64,000 bases of DNA from Saturnia japonica (GCA_033032175.1 CM065307.1:9176001-9240000), one strand, 5' to 3'. Counted from the stretch's first letter, positions 45,161 through 57,897 are shown. Translations and numbers: made by a program. Notes: generated by a model from the sequence alone, not told the origin.

Positions 45161-45904
45161 ATAGCGACGTCTAACGTCGAGTAGCGGTACTTGTTGTTAA
45201 TTTGCATTAAAATTGCTGGAGTCTCGAATAAAAAAGGTCTAGAGTTATTTTATACAAAATAAAATTAACCTTTATCTTCTAATAAGGAGTTTTATTTTGA
45301 ATATACACTTTAGGTAATTTAACGAATTTTGGATTAATATTGATTTTGAATATTGAATGGGTTTTATTAATAGAAGTATTTTATTTGTGTCATTTTGGTG
45401 ACATAGGTCCCGATACTGTGATACATTTGTACCAATTCCAACTTACTCTATAATCCGTGATGAATGTGATGATAATAATAATGATACCACTTACAGTCGA
45501 CAGGTGGTGCTGATTTATAATTTAGGATTTAAAATAACATTTAAAAAAAAATTATATACATAAATACAAATTTACAGTTTTCAGATTTTTTTCCTTTACT
45601 TGTACCACAAGACACTGCTTCTTGAGAAATTTCATGATTTTAGATGAACTGAAAGTAACCTAAAGCTTTTTATCCCCTCTGAAATTATTAAAAAATGGGA
45701 CATAAACAGCCGTATCTTTTGATTGCGTTGACCTAGGAACTTAATTTTTTCATAGCTTTAAGGGATTGCAGACCTAAGTTTTTGATATTAATTATAACTT
45801 GATAACTCCACGCACTCCTGAGAAAAAGGGTCTTGACAGACAGACAAACAGACTGACAATGAAGTGATCCTATAAGGGTAACTTTTTCCCTTAGGAACGG
45901 AACC

Positions 45905-45977
45905 CTAAAAAAATTATGGGATGTAAATAATTACTGCGTAGTAAAAAACGCGTGCGGAGCCGCGGGCACACCGCTAG
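45905..45977 (+). mobile_element. Lep1-like Helitron 3' end fragment
   Basis: AAATAATTACTGCGTAGTAA ... GCGGAGCCGCGGGCACACCGCTAG shares its end with the complete copy at 6684-7556. Everything upstream is missing. Confidence 0.7.
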
Positions 45978-45979
45978 TC

Positions 45980-47040
45980 AATAATAATCCCATAATACTC
46001 GGTATTATAATCTCAATTCGCTTTATGTATTAATAGTTGCCTTTGACCTATGTCTTTGATATGCCTTCCTGTTCTGTGACTGTTTTTTTTTTTTAACTAG
46101 AATACAGCCATCGTGTCGGCTCGATTAACCCGTTACCTACTCGTTTACCTTGAGGCTGACTTTTACCATTTGCTATTTTTTAAATTAAATGTTAAATTCT
46201 TTTAAAATATGTTCGTTTTTATCTAGTTCCCGTATCCGGGTTTGCGTTAGATACCTACCAGAATAGAATACCTACTACTTTTAGAATCAGTATTGTTTGT
46301 ACCTATCTGATTTTAATTTTTGAATTTATTATTTATGTATAAGTTTACTTTTTTACCACAATCTCATACGAGGTTAAACGATAATGTAGATAGAAGCCTA
46401 GTGGAGGCAACTGGCTTTGAAGTGCACTTGCCAGAATATACCTTTATATGTTCGCTGACAGATTTTTAACTTGGTTAGCTTGGTTGGTTAGTTAGCTAAG
46501 TTCATAGATTACGATAATCGCTTAACATCATACGGACCATACGATTGTTTGCTAAGTCTTTGGTTAAACTCTCAAATATGTAGAGTAGGTATTCATTATT
46601 AGGTAAGTTTTATTATGCTAGTAGTTGCATAGTGTTACAGGCATATATAATGACATAGGTACCTAATAATTACATCCTTGTAGTTAAATCTTTGGTATTA
46701 GCAAAGAAATGAAAAAGCTTAATATTTATTATGTTTACTAGTAATAATTTTATTTTCGTTTTTTAACAAGTGTGAATGTTACACCTATGTCAATTGTTAC
46801 CTATTGTACGAAAAACATTACTCCGAGGATTCATCATAAATCATCTTCTGATAATTTATAAACCTATAAATATTTTTGGAAATGGTTCCATCACGTAGGT
46901 CGCATGTTTTATTTTAGCCTGGCAAAGTAATATTGCAATGAAGCATCGGACACCAACAACACACGATCTCCCATCAAGAGATACCGGGCGCGGCGACAGC
47001 GGCGGCGCTGAGTCATATTTAATATAACTTTTTTATTATG
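45980..47040. other. no gene or element recognised
   Basis: AT-rich sequence with only chance-length ORFs. A small CG-rich patch (GGCGCGGCGACAGCGGCGGC at about 46987) lies near the right end. Confidence 0.5.
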
Positions 47041-47044
47041 TAAT

Positions 47045-47311
47045 GCTACATTATAACATAACATACCATCACGCCTGTATTCTCCGAAGGTTTAGGCAGA
47101 GGTGTACTGTACACCCACAATTCGCCGAGTATGTTTTTATGTCCCATGTAATAGGGGGCGAGCCTATTGCCATAATCGGGCACGAAACCAAACTCCGAGC
47201 TGCTACTGAGAATTTCATAGGAAAATCCCAATAACACTTTGCTCGACCTGGGAATCGAACCCAGGACCTAGATCATAGCAGTCGCGCTTACGACCACTAG
47301 GCAAACGAGGC
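47045..47311 (-). repeat. tRNA-headed SINE (minus strand)
   Basis: The minus-strand head at 47311-47241 reads GCCTCGTTTGCCTAGTGGTC (A box) and GGTTCGATTCCCAGGTCGAG (B box), close to a tRNA sequence. The body extends to about 47045 and ends in an ATGTTATGTTATAATG-like simple tail. A headless body copy is at 8008-8155. Its head abuts a truncated Helitron at about 47313. Confidence 0.78.
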
Positions 47312-47312
47312 T

Positions 47313-47754
47313 AACGAAGCTATTTTAAAGACAAAAGTGCTTATTGTGGGTGTTCCTTAAAAGATTGACGTATAGTCTCTCTGACATTTTTGTAGGTCTT
47401 TTTAATGTCTATAATTGTGTAGTATATTAATTTGCTATATCTCTTATGGTTTACTCAAAGTAAGCCATTTAAGCGCCCGAATTGATTCATCATGACAACT
47501 TTTTTTTATTTGTGCGGAACACTAATTCTTTTTCTAAAATAAAAATAGCCTTAGTTACTCCCTATAGCATCAGCTATTTATCAGTGAAAGTTTCGTCAAA
47601 ATCGGTCTAACCGTTTTGAAGATTACCTGAAACAAACGGACCAAAATTTTAAAATTGTTTTTTTTTTTTGTTTATGTATCGTTCAATTTTGCATTTACTA
47701 AAAAACTGTTGCTTTAACATTAAAAACAAACACAATTTTATTTAATTGTATAGA
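47313..47754 (-). mobile_element. Helitron family A, 3'-truncated
   Basis: The 5' end TCTATACAATTAAATAAAAT is at 47754 downwards. The motif TCCGAAACGG is represented as TCTTCAAAACGG. The CTAG end is lost at the junction with the SINE head. Confidence 0.7.
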
Positions 47755-47887
47755 TCAGTTGATATAATCAACAAATCAAATATATTCATGGTTATTTTTT
47801 GTATAGATAAGAGATGGCGCTGTCACGATTTTGTACTGGGTATCGTTTGATTTTTTACATCGTGTTGGGTTCGTTTTTTTAAACGAA

Positions 47888-47967
47888 TTGTGATCCAAGT
47901 GCGGTGAAGATGTAAAAGCCGCAGCGGCTTCAAGGCCCCTAAGGCTAACAGTGGAGTCAGATCTAAA
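47888..47967 (+). repeat. LINE 3'-end fragment
   Basis: AAGTGCGGTGAAGATGTAAA to AGTCAGATCTAAAAATG matches the 3'-end family seen at 23452 (plus) and 37526 (minus). Confidence 0.55.
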
Positions 47968-48089
47968 AATGCGAATTGTGATTGAAGCTCCGGGACGAAC
48001 AGTTCGGTTTTCGTGCCGTTTATTCGACGACCCGGAAACTCTGTAGAGCCTAACCACATGATGTCTGACTGCTTCAATAGAAAATTGTT

Positions 48090-49270
48090 TTTCGCGGCTG
48101 TATTCAGTGCGCCTTGATATGGAAAAGGCGTTTGACAGAGTATGGCATGAGGCCCTGTTGTACAAGCTGTAAATGCCTACCGCGCTAAGCTAGTTAATAG
48201 CTTCGTTTCTCCGGGACCGCCGCATGTTCGTCGCTGTGGAAGACGCAGTATCGACGGTAAGACTAGTGCGCGCTGGCGTGCCACAAGGAAGCTGCCTATC
48301 GCTATGTACTACGCACGTTACACCGATGATATACCGAAGGGGGGCCGGACGCACCTAGCGCTGCACGCGGATGATGTGGCGTACTTCGCGTGTTCGGCAA
48401 ACGCGCTAGCCGTCACCGGCTACCTGCGTACAGCGCTTGAGGCGTTTCCCGGCTGGCTCGATCGCTGGATGTTGTCGGTTAACGTCACAGGCGATGATCA
48501 CCAAAGCACATCCCCGCCTCCACTCAAGCTCAGGAACTGCCATGGTTGCCGCAGATCACCTACCTGGGCGTCCAAATTGACAACAAATTGAAATTCAACG
48601 CACATATCGACTCTACCATCGCAAAGGCGAAGGCGGCCAGAGCGAACTTAGCTCCGGTGCTGATGTCCCGCCTCCCATTGCGCACCAAGACGATGATTAA
48701 TAAATTATACATTAGAAGCCGTTTTACATATGCGGCCCCAGCGTGGTACGCGCATGTCCCGGAATACCAACGGAAGAGACTCCGTGCTCAGCAGACATTG
48801 ACACTAAGGACGATAGTGAAGGCGCCGCGGTATGTCAGGAACGTCACAATCGCGCGCGACCTTGAGACGGAAGATCTGGATGCCTTCATCGGACGGCAAG
48901 CCACCAACTTGTTCCGGAAGGTGGATGCAACGAGTCACCCTCTTAATAGAGGCATTGCGCCGCTTCACGCACGTCCTCCGGACAACGAAACAAGACCATC
49001 ACCGCGCAACCTTATGATCGTCGTCGACTCGGACGACGATTAGACAAAACGAATTCCACCTTGTTATGGTTTACATAGCAAAACACCAAAGCACCACTCT
49101 ATATTCATGGAGTGCGATGATATCCCCACTGAAGAGGGTACCTATTGTGCCACGGTACAGTTTCCCCCAACCTCAATCCTGAGGAGGATGTGATGATCTC
49201 TCAGAATTGTGATTTTATTTATTTGTATAGATGTAATAATAATTTTATGTATAAAGTAAGAAATCAATAG
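48090..49270 (+). pseudogene. Jockey-type LINE reverse transcriptase remnant and 3' UTR
   Basis: Plus-strand frames give LDMEKAFDRVWHEALLYKL (RT motif), VRAGVPQGSCLS and LALHADDVAYFA (the catalytic ADD). The thumb/C-terminal part follows in the open frame 48546-49043: QITYLGVQIDNKLKFNAHID, RFTYAAPAWYAH and APRYVRNVTIARDLE. Stops and frameshifts separate the blocks before 48546. The body is GC-rich compared with the flanks, as expected for a different origin. The tail (49060-49270) has GATTTTATTTATTTGTATAG and no clear poly-A. Clade assignment is from motif memory. Confidence 0.8.
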
Positions 49271-49379
49271 AACACATTAGGACATTACAATATAACTTGT
49301 GTTTTTTGGCGGGCTTTCTAAAATGGCGGCAATAAAAATTTCTTTTTTAATAAATTTAACCTGTACCTATATAAAAGGG

Positions 49380-51092
49380 TTTGTATTCGTATTTCGTAAA
49401 TAAATAAATTGTTTATTTTTGTATAATAATAGCATATACATATAACATGGGTATAAAATGGATATAGAGCCTGCCGCTGATGCTGATCCTCCACAGGTCA
49501 ACCATCCTGTATTGACGTTATTGGAAGCAGATGGGTTTCTCGCCAATAATGCAAATGTTGTACCATCAGTTGGTGCCTTTGACAATGTTAGGTCGAATGC
49601 GCGGAAAAAATGTTGAGAAATAGTTTACTCAGTCATTTATACTTATGAAAGACAGGCCATCTTTTCATAAAAATAAACAGACATTGACAGTAGCCTCAAC
49701 TTCTATTCTGAACTCGCTTACTCACAACATCAATCCCTTTGATGTAACTCGTACTACGAATAACACCAGGATCTCCAGTTACATCACAGACATACCCTCT
49801 TCTGAAACTTTCAGACAGTTTACAAAGAATTGGGCCCCGGACCTTACACTATTAATGTGGAATTTATGTCTGATGATCCTCAATCACGTGGCTTTCCTTC
49901 CAATCCTTTAATTTGGGAACTATTTATACAAAAACAGGACGGAATCCTTTGTCAGTCCAATATAAAACTGCTATAGCTGACAATTCAATGGTGCGTCTTC
50001 ATCCAGTGCTTGTTCAAAACAAATACGAGGCCGATATTTCACCATATAGTCTTTGTAAGATGGATATAGTTTGTGATATACCCATAGAATGGCCACATGA
50101 AGATATTCTAGAAAAGTTGAGGATATCTGACGATTTCGGGAGTATGTTTGGGCTCCTACACAGGCAATAGTATTGACCTTTGATGGACAGGCTCTGCCTC
50201 CACGAGTATATGCTTTTTACACATCCTTGCCTGTAGAACAGTATTTTTATTCAACTGTACAGTGCTTTAATTGTTGCCGTTTCGGTCACACTCGCACACA
50301 ATGTAGAAGCAAACCTCGCTGCTACAAATGCAGTGTTAATCATAATGGACCATCATGTAATATAGAGGATAATTATTCCTGTATTAACTGTTCTGGTTGT
50401 CACAAAGCAACTTATAAAACTTGTACACAGTCTGTATGTCAGAGGGAGACAGTGCATCATAATTATCTAGCTTCTCAGTGTCCTACTAGGAGGCTGGTAA
50501 AATATTCCCCCCTGTAAGAAAATCTTATATCGAAGCTTTGTCAGCTCCAATACAGAAACCCTTGACTCCTATGTATGCTGTCTTTCCTAATTAAAAAAGA
50601 ACTGTTTCGTACAAAAAAGCTGTACTATTAAATCCAAAATCTCATGCTCCTTTAACCAAGGCTTACGATGAAAATCACAATATGATGATTTAATTTAAAA
50701 AATATGCTACCCCTTCTGTTAACGGCTGTGCCTTAATTGAAAAGAGTCATTCTACTAATGATAAAAAAATACTTAAATGACTTGATATGTTCACTGATGA
50801 ATGTCATTTCAAATTCCTGGCTACCTGGTTACATTGATTCAGAATTTATCAGTCACTCTTTTTAACTTATTGAAACATGGACGAGATCCTACAGTGGAAT
50901 TGTAGGAGTGTTGCATCAAAACGAACAGATTTTCACTATTTGATTAATAAATTTAATCCATATGTTTTGCCTATCTCTGAGACATGGCTCAATACGGGTA
51001 ATTTGTTTATAGTACCGGGTTCTTCCATTCTAAGGGGTGAAAGAATGGACGGCTATGGGGGCTCTGGAAAATTTAATAAGAGTGAAAAATAG
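49380..51092 (+). pseudogene. Jockey-type LINE 5' part: ORF1 (zinc knuckles) and start of endonuclease ORF2
   Basis: A broken ORF1 begins ATG at 49458 (MDIEPAADADPPQVNHPVLT), hits a stop near 49610 and continues in other frames (49645-49911, 49913-50170). The intact piece 50173-50517 carries Cys/His knuckles: VQCFNCCRFGHTRTQC, then PRCYKCSVNHNGPSC and YSCINCSGCH. ORF2 starts at 50877 with ILQWNCRSVASKRTDFHYLI and ISETWLN, the apurinic endonuclease N-terminus. It stops at 51092, where the element is truncated. It need not be the same copy as the RT remnant at 48.1-49.3 kb. Confidence 0.78.
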
Positions 51093-51341
51093 CCCATACA
51101 GCTATTATAGCTCAGGCATAATTAATGTATCTTCCCATAAGTGAAAGAATTCGGACCAAAATTTTTAGATATTACCTCCTACTTACAGAAATATAACCTT
51201 TTTATAATAGTAGCATAAATAACAAATCATAATTAGGTAAATTATTTAGTTTATTTTTTAAATAAAAAAATATATAAATATATTACTGATTTGCAAAATA
51301 ACAATTTCAAGGAACATGTAAAGTCGGTTTTATTGTTTAAA

Positions 51342-52133
51342 CAGAGCCGGATTTAAGGGAGGGCAATAGGAGCGTCAGCTCCGGGTGCAAGGGGTTTCGC
51401 GCCTCAATGCACATAATTATAGCAAGCAAATGCTAACGGGCCACAACCACTGAAGATACCACTGAAAAAATGTTGTGCACTTGGTTGGCACTTCCATTCA
51501 TATATAAAGAGGGCATCATAAAATATATCTTGTCCACATCAAAGGAGACGGATACTTTTTCATACAGACATGGGCCTGGGTAAAAAAAGAGATGTAAAAA
51601 TATGAAAACGGAGTAAGTTAATAGCTAATGCATTCACTGTCACAAACAGTCACTGAAAAAAGCGGATTTTTTGCAATCTAAAAGCAGAGATTAAGGATAT
51701 TTCGTAAAAGCGAAGTCATGTAATAAACTTTACTTAAACTATTTTTAAAGTAGGATTAATATTAAAAAAAGTGTTATGTTTATTATCTTTTATAGTTATT
51801 ACTTTACTTGTTTAGTTGATTGTGAATTTTAATGATATCGTACGATTTTAAAAACAAAAATATATTCGATTTTATAAACCATATTTCAACTAATTACATT
51901 CTGGACCCAGAAATACCCGTATCTATTAGGTCTTATCTAGGTTTTTTCATTATACGAGTTTACTTTTTAAAAAGAAAACATAACAACCGTGTTGACAATG
52001 ATAAAAAACACATTAGCGAAAAATTATTTTTAAACACCTCTAAACTTACTTGTAATGCATATTCAAAACTATTCGGGGCGTCCATTTTTCCATTGCTTGA
52101 AGACATCCCAAACTTTTTTTAAATCCGGCCCTG
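51342..52133. mobile_element. non-autonomous hAT-like element
   Basis: Ends CAGAGCCGGATTTAAGGGA and, opposite strand, CAGGGCCGGATTTAAAAAA are inverted repeats of the CAGRGCCGG type common in hAT elements. The flanking 8-mers TGTTTAAA and GTTTTATA match only partly. The ORF 51832-52122 (97 codons) resembles nothing I know. Confidence 0.6.
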
Positions 52134-52510
52134 GTTTTATAGGCAAATTACCTGGGTATCCGGTGAACCGTTATGTGAAGGACAGTGATGTCTGGTCATG
52201 ACTCCTCGGTGTATATTTTCAGTAAGTAAGATAATTAAAATTCTATTGAACTTGTTTATACCTAGACTAATAAAAATTTCTATCAAGTTTCTTGCCGGCT
52301 ATTCTCGAGGACAGGCAATTAACTTTTCTATCAGAATAAAGAGTTTTAATTTCGACTTCAACAGTTTATTTACGATTTTTTTTAAATTTATCAATGTTAA
52401 AGAATAAACATCACTGCAGCTAAGTAGGTACTACTCCTTCGGCTATAATTTTGGCAGGCAACGTATCGTTCTGTTTATTTTGAAGAAAAAAACTTAACTG
52501 GAGTGCACAA

Positions 52511-52640
52511 TCTATATAAATAAAAATGAAATGCTGTTCGTTGGCAAGCGCATACTCGAGACCGCGGCTGAATCAATTTGGTTATTTTTTATTTTAAAAC
52601 GTTCGTGTCTTTGTAAAAACTAAAATTACCTTTTTTTATT
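52511..52640 (+). mobile_element. Helitron 5' end of another family (fragment)
   Basis: TCTATATAAATAAAAATGAA with the following TGCTGTTCGTT is the 5' terminus I recall for a widespread lepidopteran Helitron family. The 3' limit is not determined. Confidence 0.45.
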
Positions 52641-52922
52641 GGATTTCTTCATGAAATCAAGACCATTATTCACGATTAAGATCTTGTTTATCTGTAATTC
52701 TTATTTTGGTCATTAGGGTTTTCATTTCTTATTGTTGTCCTGAGTAAAAAAAAATGTTTATTGGAAAGGCAAACTTCGCAACAGCTGGAGGATATACACT
52801 TGTTGATCCCTAAATAAGACAAAACAAAAAATAGAGTTCTTCACCATTTGCATGATCGTCGCGATCTATTCAGGTACAGATACCCGCCATGCCACTCCAC
52901 TTGTTTACTGGATATTACAGTA

Positions 52923-53475
52923 AGGGCTCGTGTAGACGGCGCCGCTCCGCCGCTCCGCCGCTCCGCCGCTCCGCCGCTCCGCCGCCGCGCCGCATGATTG
53001 CTACATCAGTACATCACTGTACCTTTTCGTAATACATTATTACTATTAGCCACAAAAATTATAGTGTAGGAAAAAGGCACCTGTTGACTTTAACTAAAAA
53101 AAAATAGTTTTTGCATATAATAGGTATATCGAATAATTTATCGAAAATTTTGATATTCATCGGAGATAATCACAAAATTTACACCCATCTTTATAAAGTG
53201 TATGGAATACGCCATGTTATTCTTTTTGCATCAAAATAGGATGAACTCATATGCGTCTTTGTATTTGACTTCTTACTTTTATTTAGCCATTTCTTTACAT
53301 ATAGTATGCAAACATTAGCTCCTTTTTTAGTTAAATTCATCTTATTTATTATGCCTACTCGTATGATGTTCGTGGCTAGCAATGTATTACTAAAAATGTA
53401 TAGTGATATACTTACAAATCAAGCGGAGCGGCGCGGCGGAAGCGGCGCGTCCGCGGTGCCGTCTACACTAACCCT
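52923..53475. mobile_element. MITE with TA target duplication (copy 2), with tandem expansion
   Basis: Same family as 17651-18164. Ends AGGGCTCGTGTAGACGGCGC and, opposite strand, AGGGTTAGTGTAGACGGCAC are flanked by TA. The subterminal region 52938-52992 is a tandem array of the 8-mer GCCGCTCC, absent from copy 1. Interior sequence is shared along most of its length. Confidence 0.88.
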
Positions 53476-53845
53476 TATACACAAACTAGTCCAGGAACGC
53501 GGCATGGTGGTCGCGATCCAGTGGGTAAGAATAAATTGTCGTGTGTTAACTTTATTGATTTTTTAAATATTTTACTTCTTGTAAATAATTAAGTTATTCG
53601 TAGAAGGGTTCTATGCTCGTCTAATTAGCTTCTATCTTGAAATTAAAAATATGTCTCCACGCGTCTATCGGTGTGTTCCGACAGCTGTACTTAAGAGCCA
53701 ATCGTATTTACAAGGCGTGTAGCATTTTCAACCACATTTTCACGTAGAAATGTGGTCCAATGCAATATAGAAAATTCAAAAACAACTGACAGTTACAAAA
53801 TCAATAATCTGATTTATTTTTGTTTTAATATATGAGCTATAAATA

Positions 53846-54247
53846 ACTATACAATTTTAATAAAGTTGAAGTGTCTGTTTGTAATGTCAAAATAACCGCT
53901 TTTTACTAAATATTTAGAAAAGTATATACGACACCTTTAACAAAATAACAATTAAGCTACTTTAATTTCGAAAAAGAATTAATGTTCCACGCAAATAAAA
54001 AGAAAACTGTTCACAATGAATCAAATTGGGTCCGGCTGAATAAAACTTAAGAGATATATCAAATTAATGTACTATATAATTGTAGATATTAAAAAGACCC
54101 ACAAAAAGTCAGCGAGAGCATATGTCTATCTTCTAAGGATCGCCCACAATGAGCAGTTTTGTCTTTAAAATAACCGGGAGCTGCGGGTAGCACACTACGC
54201 GCGTAGACGCCTGTAGTCCACGCGAGCGCAGCCTCGGGCACAGCTAG
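53846..54247 (+). mobile_element. Helitron family A, internally deleted
   Basis: The 5' part ACAATTTTAATAAAGTTGAA and the 3' end GGGCACAGCTAG are present, but the segment with the CCGAAACGG motif is deleted. It provides the uninterrupted version of the site hit by a mariner in the copy at 515-2285. Confidence 0.75.
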
Positions 54248-54586
54248 TATAATTATAATATTGTTGATCTCTGTATCTACAAGGTTTTTGTAAGTATATA
54301 ATATATGCATTAAATGTCATGAACTTTTAATCTCGTTGGAAGTCGATGGGTTGGTTTCGTTCATTTGTCTAATAGGTTATGTATAAAATTATTAAATACC
54401 TATTTTCACTATTCATTAATAATTGATGACATATACAGTGTGTATTAAAAGTTCCGTCGGATTCGTGAAGGTGTTATTAGGTATCGAGATTATATTCGGT
54501 TTATTTTATCTATCTCAGATTATAAGTTAAAAAAATACCCCTAATAAAATGTAATTAGTTAATTGAGAAAACTTATGTGGCAATAC

Positions 54587-56824
54587 AGGCGGTGCGGCGC
54601 ACATTGGACTGAAATCGGAGCCTCTCTTTCATAAGATTTTAGAAAAATTAAATATGTTGTTTCATAGTTTTAAGTATACAGTTTTCTCAAAACAGTCATA
54701 TCATTGTATAATTTAGCAATTTATAGCTTTATTTTTGACTTCTACACCATATAATATGGACTTGTAAATTTCAAATGTATGAAAATGGATTTTCTTTTCC
54801 TCATAACTTTTTTGTGTTTTGAGTTGTAAAGCTGAAACTTATACATATCGTTACTGGGGTGGTAATGAATCCTTAGGACCTTTCACCTTGACCCCGGGCG
54901 TCCCCGTTCAACAGATATTTGTTGATGAAAATTTCATACTTTGATGACATTGTATTGAGGTGAAATCATCAATCTGTAGGTTTATTTTCGACCTGAACGC
55001 TACAGGTATCGATTAATAAAGTTACCTCTAATTTACCCTACCGCTTCGTTTTAAAAAATACTATTCAGAATTCGTTTTAAAATTTCAATATACCTATTTT
55101 TCTTTATTAAAAGTTGTAAATTACCTATAAATTTGCACTATAAACTTAAATTAACACAAATTATCATTACCTGCTACTATTCTTGATTTTTTTTTGTTCC
55201 ACATTTGTACCAAAATGTCTTGATTTTGCTAATTAGGGTAATTAGTTTATTTGTTTCGTTGATATTGATGTTTGTCATAAAAGATTAAACAGTTATTTCT
55301 GGGGCTAGATTAGGATTCTAAATGAAAGCAGTGTAAATAACATGAGATCTTATATTCATTTTAACTTATCGATTTCAACAGTACCTCTAAATAGATTATG
55401 TAAATTTAAATTCTAAAAATATAAAAATATTTTATAACAAAATTATAATATTATCAATTATGATATACATATAGTTCCGATGATACCTACTTAATTACAC
55501 TCATACATTACTCAGAGTCACACAAATTTCTTACATCTACAAACTCTATATTTTCTTTATCTGATGTAGAATTTACCAATAACAATTTAGCTTGATCTGA
55601 TAGCGGGTTATGGCTAAGTTGACTTATCTTAGTTCTGATGCTGGACAGGTATGGGTCAGAAGTTATTAACAAACTATGGATAATATCCTCATTTGTTGCA
55701 ATTCTACAATTTTTTCTCGAGTGGAATACTCTAAAATTTTTTAAATCTTTATTGCGTGCTTCAGAAGCCTCTTCAGAAAGTTTGCCAATTGGGATAAAGC
55801 TATTATGCTCAATTATGTCTGCACCATGCATGAGTAATTTATGCACGCTAGAAGGCATATAATACCACTGATATAACTCGACATATTTATGAGCTGTTTT
55901 AGAACAATATTGCCGGAACTTTTCCACATCAACAAACTTTCCACATGAGTCTACCTGAAGAATAACCGCAAATCTCCTGATGAGTTCTTCATCAACATCA
56001 GTGATCTGTGCAGTTACTTGAGGATTTGCAAAAAACCTTCTTGCGGTAGTGTTCCCATCATTGGTCGTTCCCGCACCTTGTTTAACTATATCTACAAGCA
56101 GTCCCATTTCATCTCAAAACTTTTCTTGAATAATCTTTTTCTTGTTATCTACTAGTTGCTTTAAATCGTCTCCTTTGGCTTGCCACTTTTTGAAATCTAG
56201 GCGATACGCAATATGCAATATGATAGTCCAAATATGCAATACGATACGAAGTAGATAGTCCAAATTTATATGTAATGTACAACTTTTAATAAAGAAAAAT
56301 AGGTATATTGAATTTTTAAAACTAATTCTGAATCGTATTTTTGAAAGATAATGAAAACGAAGTGGTAGGGTAAATCAGGGGTAACTTTATTAATCGATAT
56401 CTGTAGCATTCAGGTCGAAAATAAACCTACAGATTGATGATTTCACCTCAATACAATGTCATCAAAGTATGAAATTTTCATCAACAAATATCTGTTGAAC
56501 GGGGACGCCCAGGGTCAAGGTGAAAGATCCTAAGGGTTCGTTACCACCCCAGTAACGATATGTATAAGTTTCAGCTTTACAACTCAAAACACAAAAAAGT
56601 TATGACGAAAAGAAAATCCATTTTCATACATTTGTAATTTACAAGTCCATATTATATGGTGTAGAAATTAAAAATAAAGCTAGAAATTGCTAAATTATAC
56701 AATGATATTACTGTTTTGACAAAACTGTACATATACTTAAAACTATGAAATAACATATTTAATTTTTCTAAAATCCTATGAAAGGGAGGCTCCTATTTCA
56801 GTCCAATGTGCGGCGCAGGGTACC
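54587..56824. mobile_element. second long-terminal-inverted-repeat element, carrying one ORF
   Basis: Arms at 54587-55144 and 56258-56824 are inverted copies of about 560 bp with clearly more differences than in the 4.4 kb element. The outer ends contain GCGGCGCACATTGGACTGAA. The flanks both show GCAATAC (54580-54586 and 56825-56831), a possible 7 bp target duplication. The 1.1 kb interior holds a minus-strand ORF and little else. The arms share no sequence with those of the element at 4367-6297. The right arm and part of the interior are repeated at 58714-59419. Confidence 0.75.
55508..56210 (-). CDS. uncharacterised repeat-encoded protein, one internal stop
   Basis: The open frame 55508-56107 starts MGLLVDIVKQGAGTTNDGNT. 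The same frame extends upstream to about 56205 (YRLDFKKWQAKGDDLKQLVD) across a single TGA at about 56112-56114. Conserved-looking blocks are ARRFFANPQVTAQITDVDEE, then YMPSSVHKLLMHGADIIEHN, PIGKLSEEASEARNKDLKNF and TNEDIIHSLLITSDPYLSS. I recall near relatives as the C-terminal part of large, unnamed, multi-copy proteins in aphids and Hydra, so a transposon origin is likely, but I cannot assign a superfamily. No catalytic triad or zinc finger is visible in the segment present. It seems to be a 5'-truncated gene inside a non-autonomous element. Confidence 0.5.
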
Positions 56825-57897
56825 GCAATACTGACGCAATAGGATCAAACGTAGCGCTACACGCCGCGCCGGGGCTGGCGAAGTTGTTATCACGTCTTAA
56901 AAATTTTCTAAATTTTATGGAAACTAAAACTAAATATGTAAATTTTATTCGCAATAACATTTTTATTTTCATAAATAAAATGTTGATTTTTTTTTTTTGG
57001 TAATGTCATTGGGGTACCTATATACCTTTTTCGGATTCGATGGGGTTTTTAATACATATTGTATATTTACCAATATTCAAAAAATACACATTGTCTATGT
57101 GCCTTAGGTTTATCTGAACTTTGGGTGTAATCCATTAGATCAAACGTTTTCTCGAGTCAGAATATTGAGAGAATACTGAGAAGTCATTGTGTAATAAATA
57201 CCTCTAACCAGTGTATTAGGTAACCTTCCTTTTTAGGGTTCCGAAGTCAACAAGAAACCCTTGTAGTTTTGCTATGCCCGTCTGTCTGTCCGCAGCTTAG
57301 CTCTGAGATTCTTAGTACTAGAAAGCTGTAATTCGGTATGGGAATATATCTAAATTAATCACGCAGAAAAAATGGATAAATAAAATCTTAAAAAAAAAAA
57401 AAATTTAGGGTACCTTTCCTACACGTAAAGTGGGAATGTCGAAATAGTTTTTTTTTTCTCGTCTAACCCATTATGCGGGATAGGTTAGTTGGATAGGGGT
57501 CGTTCAAAAATATTACGGGTCCGTGAAAACCATTTTTCAATTCAGAGATCTGTTTGCGAAATATTAGGCTTTCAAGTGCAAATTTTTGTTAGAGTCAAGT
57601 ATCTCTCACCCCTGCCGGCTAAACGGTTGGTTTGGATATGTGAATAAAATTCACGGTAATCTATACTGTCTGCATTACGAAATAAAGAATCTATCTCTAA
57701 TCAATATTTTAAACAAGGACCTTTCAGGTTTAATTTCCTGGTTTGAATCTTAACAGCAGTGCAATGATTATAAATAACAATTCTTTCACTATCTTTAAAC
57801 AATCTTTATCTATACAATTAATAAAATTGAAGTACCTGTTTGTAATGTCAAAATAACAGTTTTTACTAAATACATATGAAAGTATATACGATATCTA
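56119..57897 (+). repeat. 1.78 kb duplicated segment, copy 1
   Basis: It runs from ACTTTTCTTGAATAATC, just inside the ORF-bearing region of the long-inverted-repeat element, through its right arm and about 1 kb of flank to the first 90 bp of a family-A Helitron. Copy 2 is 58714-60488. The copies differ by only scattered bases and single-base indels in homopolymers. Confidence 0.88.
57809..57897 (+). mobile_element. Helitron family A 5' end, cut by a mariner-like element
   Basis: TCTATACAATTAATAAAATT to ACGATATCTA. The equivalent Helitron in duplicate copy 2 (60400-60875) continues uninterrupted, so the transposon inserted at this TA is specific to copy 1. Confidence 0.8.

Noticed and set aside
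47241..47311. A functional tRNA gene on the minus strand
   Set aside because: A and B boxes are good, but the head runs straight into a SINE body shared with 8008-8155, and the acceptor stem is not properly closed.
51832..52122. A 97-codon ORF inside the hAT-like element as a gene
   Set aside because: It is AT-rich, of chance length for this composition, and lacks any transposase or other motif.
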